Made by a program: the position numbers and the translations under genes. Of a stretch of 7,020 bases of DNA, positions 1-5,807 are shown piece after piece (positions within the stretch are counted from its first letter, which is position 1; every line of letters starts with the position of its first letter). The stretch covers positions 1 through 7,020 of the forward strand of contig DAOWIT010000107.1 of assembly GCA_030640765.1 (NCBI GenBank), given 5' to 3'. The stretch is from Candidatus Latescibacterota bacterium. Its GTDB lineage: Bacteria > Latescibacterota > MVCY01. The notes below the pieces were generated by a model. That model was not told the origin of the DNA and did no database searches. It saw only the letters and a list, made by a program, of their open reading frames with translations.

Positions 1-10
1 ACTTTGGAGA

Positions 11-40
11 GGAAAAACGACCCCGCAATAAATTGCGGGG
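11..40 (-). terminator. Probable intrinsic terminator, minus strand
   Basis: Seen: a 9-bp perfect stem, CCCCGCAAT (21-29) with ATTGCGGGG (32-40), closed by a 2-nt loop. Read on the minus strand, the stem is followed by TCGTTTTTCC (11-20), which gives a five-U tract. This is the shape of a Rho-independent terminator for transcription coming from prfB, whose stop codon lies about 270 nt upstream on that strand. The very short loop and the two bases before the U-run are not ideal. The same palindrome could instead be part of the dispersed repeat cluster that follows it. Confidence 0.5.
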
Positions 41-48
41 CTAAATAT

Positions 49-103
49 GAGATTGCTTCGCTGCGCTCGCAATGACGAGATTCTTCGCTGCGCTCAGAAT
101 GAC
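49..103. repeat. Two tandem hairpin repeat units
   Basis: Two consecutive related units of 28 and 27 nt (49-76 and 77-103). Both start with GAGATT, share the core TTCGCTGCGCTC or TCGCTGCGCTC, and end in AATGAC. Unit 1 has arms ATTGC/GCAAT. Unit 2 has arms ATTCT/AGAAT. The arms differ between units yet stay complementary within each. From general knowledge, repeats of this kind (on the other strand, GTCATTGCGAGC... and GTCATTCTGAGC...) are dispersed in intergenic regions of many unrelated bacterial genomes. Positions 104-126 may be a decayed third unit, since they also end in ATGAC. No protein-coding capacity is credible here. Confidence 0.75.
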
Positions 104-188
104 AGGCGGCGAAGGGATCGGTATGACAACTTTGCTACTTTTTACGAGGCAATCAATCTTGTTTCTTTCGCAAAAAGTCCGAAATGCT

Positions 189-211
189 CCCTCTCCCTAT
201 AAGGGAGAGGG
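189..211. repeat. C-rich/G-rich palindrome 1
   Basis: Perfect 10-bp stem CCCTCTCCCT (189-198) with AGGGAGAGGG (202-211) and a 3-nt loop, followed by CTGGGGTGAGGGT. I recognise this as a common type of dispersed intergenic palindrome in bacterial genomes; its function is not known to me. It lies between the two direct repeat copies downstream of prfB. No U-run follows on either strand, so it is unlikely to be an intrinsic terminator. Confidence 0.65.
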
Positions 212-270
212 CTGGGGTGAGGGTGGAAGTCTTGATATTTCAAGTGGTTTTTCTCCCCTTTCCCTTTGTC

Positions 271-289
271 CCCTCCCCACAGGGGAGGG
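271..289. repeat. C-rich/G-rich palindrome 2
   Basis: Perfect 8-bp stem CCCTCCCC (271-278) with GGGGAGGG (282-289) and an ACA loop, preceded by a pyrimidine-rich run from about 247. It resembles palindrome 1 in composition but is not a copy of it. It sits 25 bp beyond the prfB stop codon on the minus strand. The transcript after the stem is ACAAAGGG rather than U-rich, so a terminator role is not supported, although the stem could protect the prfB mRNA 3' end. Confidence 0.55.
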
Positions 290-313
290 AAAATGTGACT
301 TTTTACGAATGGA

Positions 314-1424
314 TCAATCTTTAGCACTTTGGCTGTGGAGCAGATAGGCACGGATAAACTCGTCTATCTCCCCGTCCATAACTGCCTGTACATTCCCTGT
401 CTGGGCGCCTGTGCGGTGGTCTTTCACCAGATTGTAGGGGTGCATAACATAGGAGCGGATCTGGCTGCCCCACTCAATGCTCTTCTTTTTGCTTTCTATC
501 TCCTTAAATCTCTTCTCCTCCTCTTCTTCTTTGTGACGTTGGTACAGCTGAGCAGTTAGCACCCGCATGGCATTCTCTCGGTTTTGGTGCTGAGATCTCT
601 CCGACTGACACTGAACAGTAATCCCGGTGGGTAGGTGGATAATTCTCACCGCCGAGCTCACCTTGTTCACATTTTGTCCGCCCGGCCCGCTGGCACGGAA
701 GGTTTCCATCCTTAGGTCTGCCTCGTTTATTTCCACTTCAAATTTCTCATCTACTTGAGAATAGACGAAGACTGAGGCGAAAGAGGTATGCCGTCGGCTC
801 TGGGAGTCGAAGGGGGAAATTCTCACCAGCCGATGCACTCCAACTTCAGTTTTGAGGTAACCATAGGCATATTCACCCCTGACATCAACGGTGACCGATT
901 TGATTCCCGCTTCGTCACCGGGCTGAAAGTCTAAGACATCAGATTGGAAATCTTGGCGTTCCATCCATCTGACGTACATCCGGAGCAGCATCTGAGTCCA
1001 GTCCATCGATTCAGTACCGCCAGCCCCAGAGTGGATGGTAAGAATGGCATCCCGGCGGTCGTCTTCTCCGCCCAGGATATTCCTGAACTCAAGCTCCTCT
1101 ATCTTTTTCTCTAAAGGACCCAGTGCCTGGCCTACTTCGGCGAAGGTGTCAGAGTCATCCTCCTCTTGGGCTAATTGGAGCAATGTGGCCAGATCTTCCC
1201 TCTCCTGTTCCAATTGTTTCCAGGCAGAGACCCATTTTCTCTGGCGATTCAACTCCTCAAGAAGCTCTTTGGCTGCCTTTTCATCGCTCCAGAAATCTGG
1301 CTCGGCTGTCTTTTGCTCTAACTCTGCTATCTGTGTCTCTTTTGTAGTCAGGTTAAAGACAGTCTCGTAGTTCGACTAACTTTTGCTTGCAGTATTGCAG
1401 TCTTGTTTCCAGCTCGGTTGACAT
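314..1424 (-). CDS. prfB: Peptide chain release factor 2 (+1 frameshift)
   Basis: RF2 ends translation at UGA and UAA codons and triggers release of the finished protein from the ribosome. Seen: an ATG at 1424 with AGGAGG 8 nt upstream opens a 23-codon frame ending in UAA at 1355-1353. A +1 shift at CTT (1358-1356) joins it to the main frame (1354-314), giving about 369 residues, the normal RF2 length. The SPF stop-codon recognition tripeptide is at about residues 203-205. The catalytic GGQ loop is at about 248-250, in FRASGPGGQNVNKV. The main frame alone could only start at a TTG (1252), which would lose about 57 residues, including the family-like segment KETQIAELE. That makes the upstream start and shift the better model. 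Odd: the recoding stop is UAA instead of the usual UGA, while the gene's own final stop is UGA. RF1 is excluded by the SPF motif (RF1 has PxT) and by the frameshift architecture. Transcription may be separate from pit, which ends 149 bp upstream. Confidence 0.95.
1352..1367 (-). promoter_or_regulatory. prfB: prfB programmed +1 frameshift site
   Basis: On the minus strand the codons are CGA GAC TGT CTT TAA C. Skipping the U after CTT gives CTT AAC CTG and continues in the RF2 frame. The known bacterial site is CUU UGA C, with a Shine-Dalgarno-like purine run three bases before CUU. In known RF2 genes low RF2 lets tRNA-Leu slip onto UUU, so the gene autoregulates. Here the slippery CUU U and its place in the protein (after a family-like LRxxL segment) are kept. 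The stop is UAA, and the purine run has shrunk to CGAGAC. The shift is needed for a full-length product; its efficiency cannot be judged from sequence. Confidence 0.85.
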
Positions 1425-1432
1425 TTTCTCTG

Positions 1433-1438
1433 CCTCCT
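1433..1438 (-). promoter_or_regulatory. prfB: prfB ribosome binding site
   Basis: AGGAGG on the minus strand, 8 nt before ATG at 1424. It is a full-strength Shine-Dalgarno sequence and fixes the start of the short zero frame, which supports the frameshift model over a start at the internal TTG at 1252. Confidence 0.85.
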
Positions 1439-1463
1439 TATTAAGAATGACTGAATTAAATTA

Positions 1464-1535
1464 GGACGCAGATTTTCGCCGATACCCGCAGAAAATAATA
1501 TTTATAATCTTGACAATCTGCGTTTATCTGCGTCC
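1464..1535. repeat. 72-bp palindromic dispersed-type repeat
   Basis: Outer arms GGACGCAGAT (1464-1473) and ATCTGCGTCC (1526-1535) are perfectly complementary. An inner pair, CGCAGA (1487-1492) and TCTGCG (1517-1522), nests inside them around an AT-rich centre. The arms contain duplicated CGCAGAT/ATCTGCG units. The element fills most of the 149-bp gap between pit and prfB. Sequences of this style recur in intergenic regions of many bacterial genomes. It could form a long hairpin in any pit-prfB readthrough transcript. No U-run marks it as a terminator. Confidence 0.6.
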
Positions 1536-1573
1536 AATAAATGGAAATTCCTATGCTATCAAGTTAACCAACG

Positions 1574-2800
1574 TTATGGGCTGATCTTAACCATAATCTT
1601 GAAGATCAAGCCGCACAGTCCCGCGGCCACGGGAAGGGTGAGAAGCCAGGAGAGGATTATATTCCGGATAACCCGCAAGTTAAGTGCTGCCATCCCTCGG
1701 GCAAAGCCCACTCCCATCACTGTGCCCACGGAGACATGGGTAGTGGAGACAGGTAATCCCAAACAGGAACAGAGCAACACGGTGGTAGCGGCAGAGAACT
1801 CGGCGGCAAACCCTCGAGTAGGAGTGATCTCGGTGATGCGTTTGCCTATGGTCTCCATCACCCGGCGCCCCCAGGTGGCGATGCCAATCACTAAGCCAAC
1901 CCCACCTATAGCCAGCATCCAGATCGGGACGGTTGTCTTCATGTCCACCGTGTGGGTGGCAATTATAGAGAATACCGCCGCCACTGGCCCCACCACGTTG
2001 GCCACATCATTGGATCCATGGGCAAAGGCTTCGTAAGAAGCACTCATCACCTGCAGGGGCTTGGAAAGCTCCTCTACCTCCTCCGTCTGCACTGAGCTTT
2101 TAGGCGTGTATCTCCGCAAAAAAAGGTAACCTCCCAGACCAAATACGCCAGCCACTGCCAAGGCAATCCCCAGAATCGTAAGCAGAGGTAATTTCAGCTG
2201 TAGATTGCGCATCCCTGTGTGGATCACCGCCAGGGTGAGAATCACACCGGTCAGGCCAACAAATATCGGGCCTATCTTCTTAAAAGAGAGCAGCGGTGCC
2301 TCGGTAGCCAAGACTTTATATCTGATTATATTGAAAATAACAAAGGAGATGAGAGCTCCCAACAGGGGAGAGATCATCCAACCCAAGACAATGGAGAGGA
2401 TCACTGACCATTTGATCCCGGTGATGCCGACGGTTATCAGGCCAAAACCCACTATGGCGCCTACAATACTGTGGGTAGTGGAGACAGGCATCCGCAGATA
2501 AGTAGCCAGAGTAATCCACATCGCGGCCGCTAACAGGGCAGATATCATCCCGTAGACCAACAGCGAAGGGTTATCAGCAAAGAAGTTAGGGTTGATTATC
2601 CCCTTACGAATAGTGTTAACTACCCGTGCCCCAACCAGGACTGCACCCAGAAAGTTGAATACTCCAGCAATTATCACCGCCTGTCTGAAGCTGAGCGACT
2701 CTGCTGCCACCGAAGTGCCCATAGAGTTGGCGACATCATTGCTGCCAATGCTCCAGGCGATGTACAAACTTGCGACTATAGCAATAATCAGTAGCGTCAT
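1574..2800 (-). CDS. pit: PiT family inorganic phosphate transporter
   Basis: Integral membrane carrier for phosphate (usually a metal-phosphate complex with H+ or Na+) of the PHO4/PiT family. Seen: the family's inverted internal duplication. GSNDVAN occurs at residues 19-25 and again at 262-268, and VSTTH at 106-110 and again at 351-355. Long hydrophobic stretches throughout suggest about ten membrane segments, with a charged cytoplasmic-type linker at roughly residues 228-250. Length is 408 residues, normal for the family. I chose the ATG at 2800; an in-frame TTG at 2812 would add four residues, but the purine run GGGAAG abuts that TTG. Neither start has an ideally spaced ribosome binding site. 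The upstream DUF47 gene ends 23 bp before the ATG, a standard pairing in which the PhoU-like partner is thought to modulate the transporter. Substrate specificity beyond phosphate is inferred from family. Confidence 0.93.
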   Translation of the reverse strand: MTLLIIAIVASLYIAWSIGSNDVANSMGTSVAAESLSFRQAVIIAGVFNFLGAVLVGARVVNTIRKGIINPNFFADNPSLLVYGMISALLAAAMWITLATYLRMPVSTTHSIVGAIVGFGLITVGITGIKWSVILSIVLGWMISPLLGALISFVIFNIIRYKVLATEAPLLSFKKIGPIFVGLTGVILTLAVIHTGMRNLQLKLPLLTILGIALAVAGVFGLGGYLFLRRYTPKSSVQTEEVEELSKPLQVMSASYEAFAHGSNDVANVVGPVAAVFSIIATHTVDMKTTVPIWMLAIGGVGLVIGIATWGRRVMETIGKRITEITPTRGFAAEFSAATTVLLCSCLGLPVSTTHVSVGTVMGVGFARGMAALNLRVIRNIILSWLLTLPVAAGLCGLIFKIMVKISP

Positions 2801-2823
2801 ATCTGGCGCCAATCTTCCCAGGG

Positions 2824-3498
2824 TTAACGGGCTATAATCCTTCGCAGCCGGTCATCGGCGTTCTCACAGGCGTCTGCTATCTGGCCCAGGGTTAGCAGCA
2901 CATGGGTAAGGAAATTTATGGTGATGGGATCTAACTCCTTCTCGTGAAGGTATATTTTCTTCGCCAAGGCAAATTGCAATTTATCCGACTCCCATTCCTT
3001 CTTATCTACTTGCTTGATTAGCCGATGGATCTTCTCCTCTTCGCCTTTCAGAAAGGCTGTCTTCAGCAGATCCTTTAACTCCTGGATCGACAACTTGTAA
3101 GCCTCTACCACCTCCTTGAGTTTCTCCATCAGGTTACGAAAATCCTGCTTCAGATATTCCGGCACCTCGGTGGGACGCAAGGCCAGAATAGTAACCGCAT
3201 CCTGGCAGAAGTCGGCAATCTGATCCTGTTCTCGCAGGAGGGCCAGTATGTCCCCCCGGTCTACAGGCATAAAAAGACTCTTTGGCAGATGCTCTCGCAG
3301 GGAGTTCTTTACCTCGTCTGCCTGATACTCTAACTGGGATACCTCCTCCATCTCGTGGTCGAAATCCATTTTGTCGCCTTCTTCTATCCATCGGTTTACT
3401 ACTATAACGAACCTGTTGAAACAGGTCTCTACCGCCAGAAAGTGCTCCAGAAGGGATTCAAACGGCGAATGGCGGAAAAGAGAGATTGGTATTCTCAT
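2824..3498 (-). CDS. DUF47 / PhoU-like phosphate transport accessory protein
   Basis: A 224-residue soluble, largely helical protein of the DUF47 (PhoU_div, TIGR00153) family, distantly related to PhoU. Seen: the family core at about residues 57-96, with ExxxD (E57, D61), LPKSLFMPVDRGDI and an acidic helix containing E90, D92 and D96. A second ExxxD motif lies near the C-terminus (E212, D216). In PhoU-like proteins such acidic motifs bind metal clusters; that role here is inference. The start ATG at 3498 has AAGGAGG 10 nt upstream, lying immediately after the stop codon of the decarboxylase gene, so translation of the two is likely linked in one transcript. It directly precedes pit, and this gene pair recurs in bacteria and archaea. 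The usual interpretation is control of PiT activity. No DNA-binding domain is visible. Confidence 0.9.
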   Translation of the reverse strand: MRIPISLFRHSPFESLLEHFLAVETCFNRFVIVVNRWIEEGDKMDFDHEMEEVSQLEYQADEVKNSLREHLPKSLFMPVDRGDILALLREQDQIADFCQDAVTILALRPTEVPEYLKQDFRNLMEKLKEVVEAYKLSIQELKDLLKTAFLKGEEEKIHRLIKQVDKKEWESDKLQFALAKKIYLHEKELDPITINFLTHVLLTLGQIADACENADDRLRRIIAR

Positions 3499-3517
3499 AA
3501 CAATTCTGCCTCCTTGT

Positions 3518-4447
3518 TCACATTGATTGCTGGAACCAGTGTATCGTTCTGTTTAATCCCTCGGCAATACTCACCTTAGGCTCCCATCCCAACAGTCTCT
3601 TGGCCTTACTTATGTCCGGCTGTCTTACCTTCGGATCATCTTCTGGAAGGGGGTTGAAAACTATTTTGCTATTGCTATTGGTGAGTCGCAGGATGGTCTT
3701 TGCCATCTCTGACACGGTCATCTCCTGGGGATTTCCCAGATTCACCGGGGTGTGGATATCGGAGAGCATCAAGCAATATATGCCCTCGATTAAGTCGGTT
3801 ATGTACCCGAAACTTCTGGTCTGGGAGCCATCGCCAAATATGGTAATATCCTGGCCGGCTAATGCCTGACAGATGAATGTGGGCACTGCCCGGCCATCGT
3901 TTTTTCGCATTCGAGGCCCAAATGTATTAAAGATGCGGGCGATTCTGGTATCCACCCCGTGATAACGATGGTAGGCCATAGTGATCGCCTCGGCATAGCG
4001 CTTGGCCTCGTCGTAAACCCCCCGAGGACCAACCGGATTGACATTCCCCCAGTAGTCTTCACTCTGGGGGTGAACTTGAGGGTCCCCGTAGCATTCGGAA
4101 GTGGAGGCCAACAAAAAGGCAGCCTTCTTCTCCTTAGCCAATCCCAAGGTCTTGTGCGTTCCCATCGCCCCCACTTTCAGTGTCTGAATGGGCAACTGTT
4201 GGTAGTCAATGGGGCTGGCTGGACTGGCAAAGTGAAGCACAAAGTCCAACTGGCCAGCCACATAGACATAGTTGGTAACATCGTAGCGGATGAACTCAAA
4301 TCCTTCGATTCCGAAAAGATGGGCGATGTTATCCGCATTCCCCGTCACCAGGTTATCCATACAGATAACCTGATGGTCTTCATTCAGTAAGAACTCACAT
4401 AGATGTGAACCTATAAATCCAGCGCCACCGGTGATCAGAACTCTCAT
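3518..4447 (-). CDS. uxs: UDP-glucuronate decarboxylase-like SDR (UDP-xylose synthase family)
   Basis: Extended short-chain dehydrogenase/reductase that, in this family, converts UDP-glucuronate to UDP-xylose using bound NAD+ in the cytoplasm. Seen: NAD-binding GGAGFIG at residues 7-13, with acidic D31 at the end of the second strand. The family signature [11 protein letters not shown] starts at residue 72. STSE at 115-118 holds catalytic-type residues. GDP and HPQ follow, then WGNVNP, and YDEAK with Y145 and K149 as the SDR catalytic pair. IFNTFGPRM and [11 protein letters not shown] (R211) follow. These blocks match UXS more closely than dTDP-glucose dehydratases or GalE. Length 309 is normal. 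Small departures from the usual consensus are Cys119 where Val is common (SECYG) and Ala148 where Gly is common (YDEAK). The start ATG at 4447 has only AGGA at a short 3-nt spacing. It lies 71 bp downstream of the dehydrogenase and 19 bp upstream of DUF47. The exact product is not proven; 4-keto or related sugars are possible. Confidence 0.87.
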   Translation of the reverse strand: MRVLITGGAGFIGSHLCEFLLNEDHQVICMDNLVTGNADNIAHLFGIEGFEFIRYDVTNYVYVAGQLDFVLHFASPASPIDYQQLPIQTLKVGAMGTHKTLGLAKEKKAAFLLASTSECYGDPQVHPQSEDYWGNVNPVGPRGVYDEAKRYAEAITMAYHRYHGVDTRIARIFNTFGPRMRKNDGRAVPTFICQALAGQDITIFGDGSQTRSFGYITDLIEGIYCLMLSDIHTPVNLGNPQEMTVSEMAKTILRLTNSNSKIVFNPLPEDDPKVRQPDISKAKRLLGWEPKVSIAEGLNRTIHWFQQSM

Positions 4448-4477
4448 CGTTCCTATCCCAATGTTTTTGTTCTATAA

Positions 4478-4511
4478 ATTATAAGGTTACAATGAGTTGC
4501 AATGTTACCTT
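4478..4511 (-). promoter_or_regulatory. Candidate promoter with overlapping inverted repeat
   Basis: A perfect TATAAT (minus strand, 4483-4478) lies about 30 bp upstream of the decarboxylase ATG. Just upstream is an imperfect inverted repeat: AAGGTTACAATG (4483-4494) and CAATGTTACCTT (4500-4511), pairing at 10 of 12 positions across AGTTG. It would cover the -35 zone, where no good -35 hexamer is visible. This arrangement would suit a regulator binding site at an internal promoter. The alternative is a weak terminator after the dehydrogenase stop codon at 4519, but the following sequence lacks a U-run. Confidence 0.4.
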
Positions 4512-4518
4512 TGAAACG

Positions 4519-5529
4519 TTACACTACCTCGTTGGGGAACAGAAGAATCTTCCTTGAATCTCTGTTCCTCACCAACTCAAGGGCTTGTTTAATTTCACTT
4601 AGAGCCAATTTATGGGAAATCACTGCTTCAACATTCATCCTGCCTTTTTTAACCAAGTCAATTGCTGGCAGAAAGTTGGCCAGCAGGCTGAAGGTGCCAA
4701 ATATCTTCAGCTCTCGGCGATAGACATCGAAGGGATCCAGGTTGATCTGAGTCCCCTGGGGACAAACACCAAAGTAGAGGACTCTACCTCCATCCTTGAC
4801 ATACTTAGGTAGTGCCTCCACTACCTGAGGAATACCGGTGGCATCGATGACCAGGTCGAATTTACCCCTTTCCGCTACCTGTTTAGGCAATGCTGGGCTG
4901 TTGCAGAAGGTTTCGTCCACGCCCAGGCTTTGGGCAAAATCCAGTTTCTCCTGAAATAAATCCACCGCCGCCAATGTGGAGGCCCCTTTCATCTTGCATG
5001 CCTGAGCCAACAACAGACCAATAGGCCCTGCTCCAAAAATCAGGACTTCTTCACCCGGATCTACTCCCACTATCTCCACCCCGTGGAGGACGCAGGCTAA
5101 AGGTTCTATCAGCGCCCCTTGCTCGTAAGAAAGCCCACCAATAGAGTAGACATTTTCCTCCTTAACCACCACTTTCTGGGCAAATCCGCCGGGCAGACTA
5201 ACCCCGTATGCCTTGAACTGACGGCAGAGATGCTCCTTATGACTCTTGCAGAAGGGACATCTTCTGCAGGGCACGGTAGGGTCTACCGTAACATGGTCGC
5301 CCACAGAGACAGTGGTAACCTCCGGTCCTATCTCGATCACCTCTCCCGCAAATTCGTGCCCTGGAATCAGAGGCAAGGAGGCAGGAAATTCTCCTTGGTA
5401 GATGTGAAGATCAGTACCACACAATCCCGCTGCCTTAACGGCGATGGCGACCTCTTGAGGGCCAACAGATGGGTCTTCTACCTGGGTAAATTCTGCCTTC
5501 CCAGGGGATTTAATCACAACCGCCTCCAT
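4519..5529 (-). CDS. Zinc-dependent medium-chain alcohol/polyol dehydrogenase
   Basis: Cytoplasmic NAD-dependent oxidoreductase of the zinc-containing MDR superfamily (sorbitol dehydrogenase, threonine dehydrogenase and relatives). Seen: catalytic zinc site residues C37 (in GLCGTD), H58 and E59 (GHE), and E142 in IEPLACVLHG. Structural zinc cysteines are C88, C91, C94 and C102. The Rossmann motif GAGPIG is at 166-171, with D190 at the end of the second strand favouring NAD over NADP. Length 336 is typical. The start ATG at 5529 has AAGGAG at a 6-nt spacing. A good sigma70-type promoter lies about 130 bp upstream. It is the first gene of the minus-strand run that continues into the UDP-sugar enzyme. 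Substrate cannot be assigned: polyols, sugar alcohols, threonine or simple alcohols all fit the fold. Context hints at sugar metabolism, but this is inference. Confidence 0.9.
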   Translation of the reverse strand: MEAVVIKSPGKAEFTQVEDPSVGPQEVAIAVKAAGLCGTDLHIYQGEFPASLPLIPGHEFAGEVIEIGPEVTTVSVGDHVTVDPTVPCRRCPFCKSHKEHLCRQFKAYGVSLPGGFAQKVVVKEENVYSIGGLSYEQGALIEPLACVLHGVEIVGVDPGEEVLIFGAGPIGLLLAQACKMKGASTLAAVDLFQEKLDFAQSLGVDETFCNSPALPKQVAERGKFDLVIDATGIPQVVEALPKYVKDGGRVLYFGVCPQGTQINLDPFDVYRRELKIFGTFSLLANFLPAIDLVKKGRMNVEAVISHKLALSEIKQALELVRNRDSRKILLFPNEVV

Positions 5530-5535
5530 TGAAGT

Positions 5536-5650
5536 CTCCTTGCAAAGCAGATTAAATATTCTCCCGCATACAAGCTAAGAGCGAATAGACTTAAGGGAAA
5601 TAGCGCTTAATCTGGGACTGGACTCTTGCTCCTATGCACTACCAGCCGGA
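5536..5650 (-). promoter_or_regulatory. Long 5' leader of the dehydrogenase gene
   Basis: From the predicted start of transcription near 5650 to the ATG at 5529 is about 120 nt. The leader ends with the strong AAGGAG (5541-5536). It contains weak nested complementarities (GCTAAGAG at 5574-5581 with CTCTTGC at 5623-5629; TTAAG at 5591-5595 with CTTAA at 5606-5610). I do not recognise any known riboswitch class. The leader may be unstructured. Confidence 0.3.
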
Positions 5651-5656
5651 ATTAAT

Positions 5657-5685
5657 AATATAATTGTCGCCTTAGGTTAAGTCAA
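5657..5685 (-). promoter_or_regulatory. Sigma70-type promoter for the dehydrogenase operon
   Basis: On the minus strand TTGACT (5685-5680) is followed by a 17-bp spacer and TATATT (5662-5657), five of six matches to each consensus hexamer at the ideal spacing. Transcription would start near 5650 and run into the dehydrogenase gene at 5529. It is the best promoter match I found in the window. Confidence 0.6.
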
Positions 5686-5732
5686 TATAAATCTCTTAAT
5701 CTCTAAACCTGCTTATTATTCAGTATTTTCCC

Positions 5733-5761
5733 TTGCAGATTCAAACCAGAAGTAGTATTTT
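5733..5761 (+). promoter_or_regulatory. Weak candidate promoter for the glycosyltransferase
   Basis: TTGCAG (5733-5738), a 17-bp spacer and TATTTT (5756-5761) on the plus strand, giving a start near 5768 and a leader of about 40 nt. The hexamers match the sigma70 consensus only partly, and the AT-rich region makes chance matches likely. Confidence 0.3.
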
Positions 5762-5797
5762 ATACCGATAGGAAATATTCACAAAGAGATCCATTTT

Positions 5798-5801
5798 GGA
5801 G
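5798..5801 (+). promoter_or_regulatory. Glycosyltransferase ribosome binding site
   Basis: GGAG with a further GGAA behind it, 6 nt before the ATG at 5808. An in-frame TTG at 5796 overlaps this purine run, which argues that the run is the ribosome binding site and the ATG is the true start. Confidence 0.65.
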
Positions 5802-5807
5802 AAGGAA

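Larger units (their letters stand above)
137..321. repeat. 24-nt direct repeat flanking a palindrome block
   Basis: Copies at 137-160 and 298-321 match at 20 of 24 positions. Both begin ACTTTTTACGA and end ATCAATCTT. An inverted partial copy of the first part (ACTTTTTGCGA on the minus strand) lies at 168-178. Between the direct copies are two C-rich/G-rich palindromes. The right copy includes the prfB stop codon and its last two to three codons, so the repeat reaches into the gene end. This may be a composite non-autonomous repeat element; no transposase gene is present. Confidence 0.55.

Noticed and set aside
49..103. CRISPR array
   Set aside because: Only two adjacent hairpin units with no unique spacers and no cas genes nearby.
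231..256. Terminator-like CTTGA/TCAAG hairpin followed by TTTTT on the plus strand
   Set aside because: The stem is only 5 bp and AT-rich, and there is no upstream plus-strand gene to terminate.
72..351. Overlapping open frames on both strands (plus 72-347, minus 142-351)
   Set aside because: They consist of dispersed repeat and palindrome sequence and the prfB end, have low-complexity repeat-derived peptides, and match no protein family I recognise.
314..1252. RF2 starting at the in-frame TTG at 1252
   Set aside because: No ribosome binding site is evident, and it would delete conserved N-terminal sequence that is recovered by the upstream ATG plus +1 shift.
1525..1573. prfB promoter TTGATA-17-TATTGG on the minus strand just after pit
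   Set aside because: The -35-like hexamer is fair, but the -10 matches at only three positions and runs into the palindromic repeat; not better than chance.
2801..2812. TTG start of pit at 2812
   Set aside because: The purine run abuts the TTG with almost no spacing. The ATG four codons later is preferred, although spacing there is long, so some doubt remains.
3355..4390. Plus-strand frames inside the decarboxylase and DUF47 genes
   Set aside because: They are antisense to strongly supported conserved genes and show no family motifs.
5796..5807. TTG start of the glycosyltransferase at 5796
   Set aside because: The TTG overlaps the purine-rich ribosome binding site that is correctly spaced for the ATG at 5808.
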